Part shown: positions 1 to 5,524 of the stretch, piece by piece
Numbering within the stretch: position 1 is the stretch's first letter
Layout of the letters: each line of letters starts with the position of its first letter
Assembly: GCA_964471225.1 (NCBI GenBank)
Contig: CAYYEZ010000012.1
Coordinates: 1 to 7,509, forward strand
Direction: 5' to 3'
Source of the DNA: JAGVJT01 sp964471225
GTDB taxonomy: Bacteria; Pseudomonadota; Gammaproteobacteria; Legionellales; Legionellaceae
DNA: 7,509 bases
Program-made: the position numbers and the translations under genes
The notes under the pieces: generated by a model
Database searches by the model: none
The model's input: only the letters and a program-made list of their open reading frames with translations
What the model was told of the DNA's origin: nothing

Positions 1-143
1 CATTACGGTGCTGTATAACAGCTACAGATTGCATTCAACTTTGGGATACAAGAATCCAAATTAATTTGAATTTGAATATAGGGAACGGGAATTAAAGAAA
101 GCTGCTTAACTGGTGTGTCCTAATTTACTTGACCACGTCACTG
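1..143. other. Left-edge non-coding stretch upstream of first gene
   Basis: AT-rich leader with no gene I can support. The reading frame of the downstream gene is closed by a TAA at 93-95, so that gene cannot start further left. I see no convincing -35/-10 pair and no Shine-Dalgarno sequence before either candidate start. A short direct repeat TTTGAATTTGAA lies around 65-77. A promoter for the first gene presumably lies here or just outside the window. Confidence 0.5.
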
Positions 144-1613
144 ATGCCTAGAATTTTTGAAAAAAGTATTGATAGATTTTATCCGAACCTTGATGAGTGT
201 TGTGTTGAGGAGCTGCTAAGAACACATATTTTGTCGAATAATGGCACTTATCTTTATCCGGTCAAACTCCTCACACAGATTAGATGGGAGGACCAAGTAT
301 CTCCTAATAATCCATATCGTTCTGGAGACGATGTGTGTCTTAGTGATGCAGAATACGAGCGATTAAGATCTCACTCATCAATAACTCAAAGCATATTTAG
401 CGCAAAAGAAAAAATAAGTTTCCAAAAGGCTCAAACAATACTAGAACGCAGTCTGAATGCAAAAACATACGAAGGGTGTGAGAAAAATAGTCTTAACTTC
501 CGCATGATGAGCTATGTTTATGGTGGCCGCAGCTTACCAATAAGTTTGATTGAGTGTCTTCAAAATCTTCCAGAGCATGAAGCTGACGAGCTTCTATTGA
601 AAACGCTTGCTGACGCAAATTTTACGCAAGATCTTGATTTTCTACGATCATTTATTTTAGATCTCTCTCCACGACAACAACTGATATCAATTAATCACAC
701 TCGTTCGAGTGTGATTAAAAGAATTCCTGCTTTTTTGAATGCGTTATGCGATCTTCCAGAAGATAATCGTCGAGAAAAAATTAAAAGTCTTTTGACGATG
801 TTTATTGGAAACGCACTTCATCTTCGAGTTTTATTGAAGCACGCAGCGTCAGATCAACGAATATATATTTGTGAATTAATGAGCCCTGTTTTCCTTGACT
901 TCATCAAAAACAGTTCTGATCTGCATAATTTTTTTGAATATTTATCTGTAAAAGAGCGCCTGACTGCTTACGAGAGAGTACGTGCAAGAGGCTTGAGTTT
1001 TTTCAAAAACACTGATGAGCATAATGCGTTTTTAATTCGTTTCCAGTTGCGTAACGATTCTCAAGTAATGGCAAGTGCTATGATGCTGCCTCAAAGCTCT
1101 GAGGTCATTTCAAGCTTTGAAGATTTGATGAAGATATGGATTAGTTTGCGTTTAGAAGAGCGCATTGAGTTTTATAAAAAAATCAAACCATTACTACCGA
1201 CTTTGATCGAAACTGGTCTTGATTTTATGAAGCTTTGCCTTTACGCGACACCAGAGCTGTGTAAAGAAATCTATATATGTATGAAGCCTTATTTATCCAA
1301 TCTTCTTAAAGATAATTATTTAAATTTTCAATGGATATTTGAGTGTTTAACGGAAGCTCAACGCTCCGAGGCTTATGATGAGATAAAAAATATTTTACCC
1401 GATTTAATCAAAAGCTCAGTAGCTTTTAAAAAAGTTTTTACTTATTTGACGCAACAACAACGAGTAGAGATTTTAGAAAAGCTAGAAAATAAACTTTCGG
1501 ATATCTTTATAAGCTTAGATCAGCAAAATGATTATTTACATATGTTTGAATTAAGTCCTCCTGAGTCTTTTCAGGAAGCACTAAGCCAATCTAAGCTTAG
1601 ACACAAATGCTAG
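144..1613 (+). CDS. Helical-repeat protein of unknown function, candidate secreted effector
   Basis: I do not recognise this 489-residue protein as a named gene. No signal peptide or membrane segment is visible, so it is probably soluble. From about residue 130 to 475 it is built of roughly ten degenerate units of 31-36 residues, with unit starts near residues 130, 163, 194, 225, 260, 293, 325, 359, 392 and 426. Each unit has a hydrophobic helix (for example FKKVFTYL), a polar turn often containing an E/Q-R pair (KERL, LEERIE, QQQRVE), then a second helix often ending in LPDLI-like residues. This is a superhelical binding-scaffold pattern. The first 125 residues look non-repetitive. ATG 144 was chosen over an in-frame TTG at 129 because ATG is favoured; neither has a clear ribosome site. 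Repeat scaffolds of this kind are common among Legionella and Coxiella Dot/Icm substrates, but a secretion role is only inferred. It has no operon partner; the next gene is 258 bp away. Confidence 0.75.
   Translation: MPRIFEKSIDRFYPNLDECCVEELLRTHILSNNGTYLYPVKLLTQIRWEDQVSPNNPYRSGDDVCLSDAEYERLRSHSSITQSIFSAKEKISFQKAQTILERSLNAKTYEGCEKNSLNFRMMSYVYGGRSLPISLIECLQNLPEHEADELLLKTLADANFTQDLDFLRSFILDLSPRQQLISINHTRSSVIKRIPAFLNALCDLPEDNRREKIKSLLTMFIGNALHLRVLLKHAASDQRIYICELMSPVFLDFIKNSSDLHNFFEYLSVKERLTAYERVRARGLSFFKNTDEHNAFLIRFQLRNDSQVMASAMMLPQSSEVISSFEDLMKIWISLRLEERIEFYKKIKPLLPTLIETGLDFMKLCLYATPELCKEIYICMKPYLSNLLKDNYLNFQWIFECLTEAQRSEAYDEIKNILPDLIKSSVAFKKVFTYLTQQQRVEILEKLENKLSDIFISLDQQNDYLHMFELSPPESFQEALSQSKLRHKC
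691..718. repeat. Perfect 13-bp intragenic inverted repeat
   Basis: The arms TTAATCACACTCG (691-703) and CGAGTGTGATTAA (706-718) are perfectly complementary around a TT centre. As RNA they would form a hairpin with a 4-nt loop. The element lies inside the first gene, in the linker between two helical-repeat units. It is not followed by a T run on either strand, so it does not look like a terminator. Confidence 0.75.
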
Positions 1614-1641
1614 ACATGAATTTCATGTCTAGCATTTGTGT
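1601..1641 (+). terminator. Perfect 20-bp inverted repeat over the stop codon, possible terminator
   Basis: The left arm 1601-1620 and right arm 1622-1641 are perfectly complementary with a single T between them. The left arm holds the last three codons and the TAG stop (1611-1613) of the first gene. A 12-bp palindrome TCTAAGCTTAGA (1590-1601) abuts it on the left. The stem would be very stable and could stop transcription or protect the mRNA 3' end. The usual T run is missing: only a T5 about 12 nt further on (near 1655) comes close. The inverted repeat is certain; the terminator role is tentative. Confidence 0.55.
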
Positions 1642-1723
1642 TGAATGTTGTTGATATTTTTCCCAAGTGTTTTTGCAAGACTGTCTAACATTTTACTATC
1701 TCGAGAAATAAAAAGGATTTAAT

Positions 1724-1774
1724 ATGTTGCACGGTTTAATTGTGAAAATTTCAACAGACTTAGTTGTTTTTTAG
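1724..1774 (+). CDS. Possible 16-residue leader peptide upstream of ogt
   Basis: A short frame encodes MLHGLIVKISTDLVVF and ends at TAG. It is listed only because a good Shine-Dalgarno AAGGA (1713-1717) stands 6 nt before its ATG, a better site than those of most longer genes here. It is hydrophobic and not in frame with ogt. No family is recognised and the frame may be fortuitous. A weak TTGCAA (1673-1678) / TACTAT (1694-1699) pair with a short 15-nt spacer precedes it. Confidence 0.2.
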   Translation: MLHGLIVKISTDLVVF

Positions 1775-1816
1775 GTGACATAGTGTGGCATTCAATAGGG
1801 GATGTGTGCTCTCTTG

Positions 1817-1845
1817 TTGACGCACAGAAACTCAATTTGCGTCAA
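1817..1845. promoter_or_regulatory. Inverted repeat upstream of ogt, possible operator
   Basis: The arms TTGACGCA (1817-1824) and TGCGTCAA (1838-1845) are perfect inverted copies 13 bp apart, centre to centre about two helical turns, ending 26 bp before the ogt start. This suits a dimeric regulator binding near the promoter or start of ogt. TTGACG could alternatively serve as a -35 hexamer, but I see no matching -10 at 16-18 bp. Which protein binds is unknown. The half-site contains GCGTCAA/TTGACGC, only loosely like the E. coli Ada box, so I make no Ada claim. Confidence 0.4.
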
Positions 1846-1871
1846 ACTCATCAATACTGGACGGGGTTCTC

Positions 1872-2414
1872 ATGAGCGATGATCAAAATACGAATATTCT
1901 AAAATCTTTATGGATTGATACAGTTTTAGGTCCGATGATCGCTATAGCTAATGACACCCATCTTTATTTACTAGAATTTATCACCAGAAAAGGATTAGAT
2001 CGCGAAATGGAGCGCTTGAGAAAAAAGGGCTTTGTCATTACCTCGGGAGAGAGCGATATTTTATCTTCGATTCGTGGTGAATTGAAATCCTATTTTAAAG
2101 GCTGTCTTTTCGAGTTTAAGACACCTTATCTTGTTTTTGGCAGCGTGTTTCAACAACAAGTGTGGAATGCCTTGAGCAAAATTCCTTATGGTGAAACTCG
2201 TAGCTATAAAGAGCAAGCTGTTTCTTTAGGTAGGCCAAGTGCTTATCGCGCAGTCGCGAATGCAAATGGCATGAATCAATTAGCGATAATCATTCCATGT
2301 CATCGTATTATTGCAAATAATGGGACCTTGGGAGGGTATGGGGGTGGCCTTACCATTAAGCAAGGGTTGTTAAATCATGAAAAGCGTTTTATGCCCTTTG
2401 CGAATCAATTGTAG
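1872..2414 (+). CDS. ogt: Methylated-DNA--protein-cysteine S-methyltransferase (Ogt/AGT)
   Basis: This 180-residue suicide repair enzyme transfers alkyl groups from O6-alkylguanine (and O4-alkylthymine) in DNA to its own active-site cysteine. Residues 1-85 match the variable N-terminal ribonuclease-H-like domain; residues 90-172 are the conserved DNA-binding and catalytic domain. Visible features are VFQQQVWNAL (92-101), YGETRSY (106-112), the arginine finger R126 in YRAVAN, the hinge Asn N135, the active-site PCHR with C143, the GG-rich loop after it, and the terminal LLNHE with E170. The LAIIIPCHRII wording is closer to the C-terminal half of Ada than to typical Ogt, but there is no AraC-type domain or Ada zinc-binding domain, so it is a stand-alone enzyme. 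The ATG follows a GGGG-containing stretch. It is single, with a putative operator just upstream. Family assignment is firm; the symbol ogt rather than an ada-like name is by size. Confidence 0.93.
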   Translation: MSDDQNTNILKSLWIDTVLGPMIAIANDTHLYLLEFITRKGLDREMERLRKKGFVITSGESDILSSIRGELKSYFKGCLFEFKTPYLVFGSVFQQQVWNALSKIPYGETRSYKEQAVSLGRPSAYRAVANANGMNQLAIIIPCHRIIANNGTLGGYGGGLTIKQGLLNHEKRFMPFANQL

Positions 2415-2727
2415 TGATCAATCATGTGTGGTCATATTGATGGCAAACGAAGTTGTTGAATCCTTGCCAGCGTGTCAAAAGGGCGCTGGCAAGGATAGGC
2501 AAGAAATAATACGGCTTGATTTAAACGTTAAATCTCCATTTAAGTCCGGTGATAACCTCATTCAAAAGAACTTGACTGGCTTTAAATGGATTAATTTTAT
2601 AAGTTCCGTTTACATTATAAAGGACATTACTGGTTCACCCTCAGAAAAAAGCACGATTTAAATCGCCATAAATTTTATACCACATATCTTAGATAAATTG
2701 TACAGTTCGACGTTTTGTCGTTACCAG
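2415..2727. other. Convergent intergenic region between ogt and hipT
   Basis: This stretch separates the 3' ends of two converging genes. It contains the 13-bp hairpin at 2460-2496, a small inverted repeat GATTTAA-ACG-TTAAATC (2518-2534) and a 12-bp palindrome CGATTTAAATCG (2654-2665). A frame beginning inside ogt at 2377 runs to 2661, but its composition and overlap with ogt argue against a gene. Only a weak CGAC/GTCG stem is seen just downstream of hipT (around 2708-2720), so no clear terminator for the toxin operon is visible. Confidence 0.5.
2460..2496 (+). terminator. 13-bp hairpin downstream of ogt, possible terminator
   Basis: The arms ATCCTTGCCAGCG (2460-2472) and CGCTGGCAAGGAT (2484-2496) are perfectly complementary around an 11-nt loop, starting 46 nt after the ogt stop. 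The stem is much more GC-rich than its surroundings. No T run follows on either strand, so intrinsic termination is uncertain; it may act as an mRNA 3'-end barrier or a factor-dependent site. Confidence 0.45.
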
Positions 2728-3666
2728 TTAGTCAAAAAAACCTAATTGTTTGCATCGTTGAGCTAATAATTCGAGATATTTTCCCTGCATGTGTTGAGAT
2801 AACAAACTGGAGCCAATGAGCTTTTTCCATTCGGGTATGATTTGATGAAACTCTTGGATAACCCCATTGATAACATTTTGATTTAAGCCTAGCTTTTCAA
2901 TGGCAAAATATTTAAAAAAGTCATTTTTTGTTAAATTGTTCTTTTTACCTTTTAAAGGCAAAGCGATTTCTTCTTTCGTGTTTTTCTGAGCGATGGTTGA
3001 GTTAATTAAGTCATAGGCCGGTGAGATTGAGGTTTTTCTATCCCTAGTAATGAGGGAAAAATTTTTGAGGTGCATGTCTTCATTGCCAATCAGAAAATTA
3101 AACAAGGTTAATTTAAATAATTTTACAAATTCAATTTTTGGAAATGTGCAAAACTCTCCTACGATCGCAACGACTTTTTCCATCGAGCTTTTATATTTTG
3201 TGTGTCGATCTTCACCTGATAGCTGTGCGAAATCCTCCAAAGCTAACTTTTTATTATGGCCTATTCGGTCAAATCGCTTAACGAAGTAGGTCAAACTATT
3301 GTCTTTAGAATAAACAAGACCATGAATTGGAACTTCAAGTCCAAGCGTTTTTGCAAGTGTCATCGTAATGGCTTCATTTTCCGGTAGCTCTAGATAAATA
3401 TCACTTTGTGGTTTTAAAATATACTGACCATATTGATCAACGATTTCAAAATGCTCATCTTTTATCTTTAGTTTTGCGCTCAATTTCTTTTGAACACCTT
3501 GAATAGACATTTTTCCTACTCTGGAAATTGCTTCTTGACGTTGCTCATCTGCGCTTAAATCTAATGGGTTCAGGTTGTTTAATTGAGGTGAAAGTAAATG
3601 TAATCCTCGTTTTGAGTAGTTTTCTTGTTCGCTAATTTTTTCGTAGGTAATCGGGCAGCGTTTCAT
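2728..3666 (-). CDS. hipT: HipT serine/threonine kinase toxin (HipA C-terminal type)
   Basis: This 312-residue protein matches the HipA kinase core without the N-terminal subdomain, as in the tripartite HipBST systems. HipA-type toxins phosphorylate aminoacyl-tRNA synthetases and halt translation; enteropathogenic E. coli HipT targets TrpRS. The target here is not shown by sequence. Visible motifs are the glycine-rich loop SIQG (S54-G57), whose serine is the expected autophosphorylation site; K85 in YILKP for ATP binding; NEAITM (97-102); the catalytic segment GNEDMHLKN with D197, H199 and N202; and metal-binding D219 in SPAYDL. All key kinase residues are intact, so the toxin should be active. 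GAGG 7 nt before the ATG is a good ribosome site, and the start overlaps the hipS stop as ATGA. It strongly resembles the L. pneumophila HipT described as lpg2370, from memory rather than alignment. That protein has also been discussed as a possible effector. Confidence 0.93.
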   Translation of the reverse strand: MKRCPITYEKISEQENYSKRGLHLLSPQLNNLNPLDLSADEQRQEAISRVGKMSIQGVQKKLSAKLKIKDEHFEIVDQYGQYILKPQSDIYLELPENEAITMTLAKTLGLEVPIHGLVYSKDNSLTYFVKRFDRIGHNKKLALEDFAQLSGEDRHTKYKSSMEKVVAIVGEFCTFPKIEFVKLFKLTLFNFLIGNEDMHLKNFSLITRDRKTSISPAYDLINSTIAQKNTKEEIALPLKGKKNNLTKNDFFKYFAIEKLGLNQNVINGVIQEFHQIIPEWKKLIGSSLLSQHMQGKYLELLAQRCKQLGFFD

Positions 3667-3971
3667 TTTATTTCCTCAATACTCACTGCACCTACGACGT
3701 CTTGGCCAACGATGATTAATTGACTAAAATAGTCATCTCTATCTATCTTATATTTTCGTAACAGTGCTTCAAGCATAATTCCTTCAGGGAGTAATCCCTC
3801 AAAAAAAGGGGGAAATACGTCAAAGCTATAAACTTTATTTTTCAATGGCATTGTCAGTGATACAGGCGCCCCTTGGTAATCATTAAAGTAAGTAAATTGA
3901 TATTTCCCTGCATCTAATTCTTCTAACACACCAGCCTTAATGTCACACACCGATACATATGCTTTTCTCAT
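3663..3971 (-). CDS. hipS: HipS, small HipA N-subdomain-like antitoxin
   Basis: This 102-residue protein corresponds to N-subdomain 1 of HipA (the couple_hipA type), here as a separate gene between hipB and hipT. In characterised HipBST systems the small protein HipS, not HipB, neutralises the kinase. Family hallmarks are the strand-rich N-terminus with FNDYQGAPVSLTMPL (29-43), the FPPFFEGLLPEG core (53-64) typical of HipA N-termini, and the DVVGAVSI strand (91-98). The protein has no tryptophan at all, whereas I recall the E. coli HipS using a tryptophan (W65) to inhibit its kinase, so inhibition here may use other residues. It overlaps hipB and hipT by 4 nt each (ATGA), implying translational coupling and fixed stoichiometry. 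Only a weak CGGAT-like ribosome site precedes it, which fits coupling. Confidence 0.9.
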   Translation of the reverse strand: MRKAYVSVCDIKAGVLEELDAGKYQFTYFNDYQGAPVSLTMPLKNKVYSFDVFPPFFEGLLPEGIMLEALLRKYKIDRDDYFSQLIIVGQDVVGAVSIEEIK

Positions 3972-4195
3972 TGATTATTATCCGTTGTTTGCGGGAAGGG
4001 GGGGTGAAATTTCATTTGTATATTTAAAATATCTAATACTTTCACTAAAGTGTTTAAGCGTACTGACTCTTTTCCTTTTTCAATATCATATATAACCGTC
4101 TTGCCTACACCGGCCAGTCTGGCTAACTCTTGTTGCGATAAACCGCTTTGTTTACGGTAGTAATGGACTAGATTCGCAATCTCGTGAGAGGGCAT
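3968..4195 (-). CDS. hipB: HipB, XRE-family HTH DNA-binding protein
   Basis: This 75-residue Cro/C1-type regulator is the first gene of the hipBST operon. A helix-turn-helix spans about residues 20-42, with SQQELARLAGV as the scaffold helix and turn and GKTVIYDIEKGKE including the recognition helix; both are typical of HipB proteins. It probably binds the palindromes at 4220-4380 as a dimer and represses its own operon, with the kinase and HipS in the complex. I prefer the ATG at 4195. An in-frame ATG at 4216 would add seven residues but starts 3 bp from an operator and lies within a sequence repeated at the next operator, leaving no room for a leader; the 4195 start has GGTG a few bases before it. 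The C-terminal 15 residues, proline- and asparagine-rich, look disordered. It ends in an ATGA overlap with hipS. Confidence 0.88.
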   Translation of the reverse strand: MPSHEIANLVHYYRKQSGLSQQELARLAGVGKTVIYDIEKGKESVRLNTLVKVLDILNIQMKFHPPFPQTTDNNQ

Positions 4196-4219
4196 GATGC
4201 ACCATAAATTAATCATATA

Positions 4220-4237
4220 TTACTGTTATAGCAGTTA
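4220..4237 (-). promoter_or_regulatory. hipBST operator O1 with embedded extended -10 promoter
   Basis: The imperfect palindrome TTACTG-TTATAG-CAGTTA is the operator nearest hipB. Read on the minus strand it contains TGCTATAAC, an extended -10 element (TGn + TATAAC) with a weak TTTATT-like -35 17 bp upstream. Transcription would begin just inside the region before the 4195 start, giving a short leader. HipB bound here would block RNA polymerase directly. Confidence 0.6.
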
Positions 4238-4290
4238 AAATGATAAAAATAAATTTATTGTTACATTTTTTAGTATTTAACTAACATATA

Positions 4291-4308
4291 TTACTATTAT
4301 AGCAGTAA
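4291..4308 (-). promoter_or_regulatory. hipBST operator O2 with embedded extended -10 promoter
   Basis: This second copy, TTACTA-TTATAG-CAGTAA, starts 71 bp from O1. It shares a 22-bp core (4285-4306) with the O1 region (4214-4235), with one difference. On the minus strand it carries TGCTATAAT, a perfect extended -10; the upstream side is an A-tract rather than a recognisable -35. It may be an alternative hipBST promoter or an auxiliary operator. Confidence 0.55.
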
Positions 4309-4362
4309 ATTTGGTTTATTTTTTTTTATTTTTACATTTTTATTCAATTTAAATCAATAAAA

Positions 4363-4380
4363 TTACTGTTATTGCGGTAA
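4363..4380. promoter_or_regulatory. hipBST operator O3 (distal, diverged)
   Basis: This third copy, TTACTG-TTATTG-CGGTAA, starts 72 bp beyond O2. It keeps both half-sites with one change each way and lacks the good TATAAT of O2. It lies about 70 bp upstream of the predicted rlmM -35 box, so it could matter for either gene. The even 71/72-bp spacing puts all three sites on nearly the same helix face. Confidence 0.5.
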
Positions 4381-4407
4381 ATTAGTTGAACTTTAACATA
4401 AGGCATC

Positions 4408-4440
4408 AACAAGGCTGGTCTTCAAATGACCTTGTTTTAA
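4408..4440 (+). other. Hairpin upstream of the rlmM promoter
   Basis: The arms AACAAGG (4408-4414) and CCTTGTT (4430-4436) pair around a 15-nt loop and are followed by a short T run, with a possible inner GGTC/GACC alternative. It resembles a weak plus-strand terminator. No gene precedes it on that strand, so it may simply insulate rlmM from stray transcription out of the operator region. Confidence 0.3.
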
Positions 4441-4449
4441 TGGTGTTGC

Positions 4450-4477
4450 TTGACAACAATTGGAAACGCTGTAAATT
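4450..4477 (+). promoter_or_regulatory. Predicted sigma-70 promoter of rlmM
   Basis: A perfect -35 hexamer TTGACA (4450-4455) is followed after 16 bp by TAAATT (4472-4477), four of six matches to the -10 consensus. Start of transcription would be near 4484, about 30 nt before the rlmM ATG. Confidence 0.5.
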
Positions 4478-4512
4478 CACACGCATTTGACTGACTTAAC
4501 CTAATTAAATAC

Positions 4513-5457
4513 ATGATAAATCTTCCCTCTCATGGTGCTATCTATCTTGCAAAGTCTGAGTTTTTAACGGAATTAAAAGAAGAGCTTCCGGATCTTACTC
4601 TGATTGCGGGAGATTTATTCTTCTCCGCTCATCAGAAAATCGTTTGTTTTGCACAAGATATATGGTTTGATCCGAAAATTGTACACGTCGAATCGATTTC
4701 TTCATCGGCAAAATTACTACGGCAAATCGGAAGGTTTTGGTATTTACACCCTATTGAGCAAGTGCGACGTTCTCGACTCATTGAGGCGCAGTTAAGAAAA
4801 ATACCTTCGTTATCTCGCCATTTTCCACCTGAATCTGAAATTCCAGAGATAGGTGTTTTTAGTTTACTTGATCAAAACACACTTCTTTGCAGCGCGAAGC
4901 GTTTAAAAAAATGGCCTGATGGCCGGTGTATGTTTATTGAGGATAAAATCAATCCGCCGAATCGAGCGTATTTAAAGTTATGGGAGGCGCTTTCTTTTTT
5001 AAAAAGATATCCAAAATCGGGGGAAACTGCTCTTGATTTAGGCGCCTCTCCTGGCGGATGGACTTACGTGATGCAGGCATTAGGTACTCATGCGACCGCG
5101 ATTGACAAAGCACCTTTAGCACCCAAAATTGGTCAGTTACCTCGAGTTGAGTTCATTCAGCAAAGTGGGTTTGCTTTTGACCCTTATCAGCTTAAAGCTC
5201 CTTATGATTGGGTGCTTTCTGATATTGCTTGTTATCCAGCGCGTGCGCTAGAGTTGATTAAAAAATGGATAGACTCAGGAAAAGCAAAACAGATGATTTT
5301 TACCATTAAGCTGCAAGGAAAAACTGATATGCCTATACTGAAAGAGTTTCAGGCTATACCAAACTCTTGCATTATTAATTTGTACCATAACAAACATGAA
5401 GCGACGTTTTTTTATCCAGCCCCAATGATGAGTACATCTCGCGAGCAAGATGTGTGA
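4513..5457 (+). CDS. rlmM: 23S rRNA (cytidine 2'-O) methyltransferase, RlmM type
   Basis: RlmM enzymes methylate the ribose of C2498 in the peptidyl-transferase region of 23S rRNA using S-adenosylmethionine. The N-terminal ~120 residues correspond to the RNA-binding THUMP-like part and residues ~150-305 to the FtsJ/RrmJ-type Rossmann methyltransferase. The SAM motif DLGASPGGW is at 175-183. The catalytic tetrad of the FtsJ group is complete: K155 (RAYLKLWEAL), D237 (LSDIACYP), K266 (FTIKLQGK) and E296 (NKHEATFF). At 314 residues it is about 50 shorter than the E. coli enzyme, mainly in the N-terminal half, a common state in small-genome relatives. The ATG at 4513 gives the natural N-terminus; no strong Shine-Dalgarno precedes it. 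It is monocistronic with its own promoter and converges on mutM with a 67-bp gap. The methyltransferase fold is certain; the exact rRNA site is by family. Confidence 0.87.
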   Translation: MINLPSHGAIYLAKSEFLTELKEELPDLTLIAGDLFFSAHQKIVCFAQDIWFDPKIVHVESISSSAKLLRQIGRFWYLHPIEQVRRSRLIEAQLRKIPSLSRHFPPESEIPEIGVFSLLDQNTLLCSAKRLKKWPDGRCMFIEDKINPPNRAYLKLWEALSFLKRYPKSGETALDLGASPGGWTYVMQALGTHATAIDKAPLAPKIGQLPRVEFIQQSGFAFDPYQLKAPYDWVLSDIACYPARALELIKKWIDSGKAKQMIFTIKLQGKTDMPILKEFQAIPNSCIINLYHNKHEATFFYPAPMMSTSREQDV

Positions 5458-5468
5458 ATGAAATAGTA

Positions 5469-5483
5469 CACATATGATATGTG
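5469..5483. repeat. Small palindrome in the rlmM-mutM convergent gap
   Basis: CACATAT-G-ATATGTG is a perfect 7-bp inverted repeat around one G, 12 nt after the rlmM stop and 42 bp from the mutM stop. It is AT-rich and lacks a T run, so it is at best a weak bidirectional transcription barrier. Confidence 0.3.
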
Positions 5484-5524
5484 CGCATGATTCGCAACGC
5501 TATAACTTCTACCACCCTATGGAA

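Larger units (their letters stand above)
4214..4380. repeat. Direct-repeat array of operator plus spacer (~71-bp period)
   Basis: The three operators recur every 71-72 bp, and the spacers match in part: ACATTTTT occurs at 4263-4270 and again at 4334-4341, exactly 71 bp later, each followed by AT-rich sequence ending in a TTA-like stretch. This suggests duplication of an operator-plus-spacer unit. The region is extremely AT-rich with long T runs (for example 4317-4327) and may be intrinsically bent. Confidence 0.5.

Noticed and set aside
2377..2661. 94-residue plus-strand frame overlapping the end of ogt
   Set aside because: It starts inside ogt in another frame, has no ribosome site, passes through the GC-rich hairpin and shows no family features. 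Most likely chance.
3050..3289. 79-residue plus-strand frame opposite hipT
   Set aside because: It lies wholly antisense to a well-supported kinase gene and has no start signals.
4214..4380. CRISPR-like array upstream of hipB
   Set aside because: Three short palindromes with related AT-rich spacers at 71-72 bp, no unique spacers and no cas genes; fits operators.
4604..4795. 63-residue frame inside rlmM
   Set aside because: An alternative-frame shadow within a certain methyltransferase gene.
4510..5457. rlmM as part of the toxin-antitoxin unit
   Set aside because: It is divergent, has its own TTGACA promoter, and is a housekeeping rRNA methyltransferase; only proximity to O3 links them.
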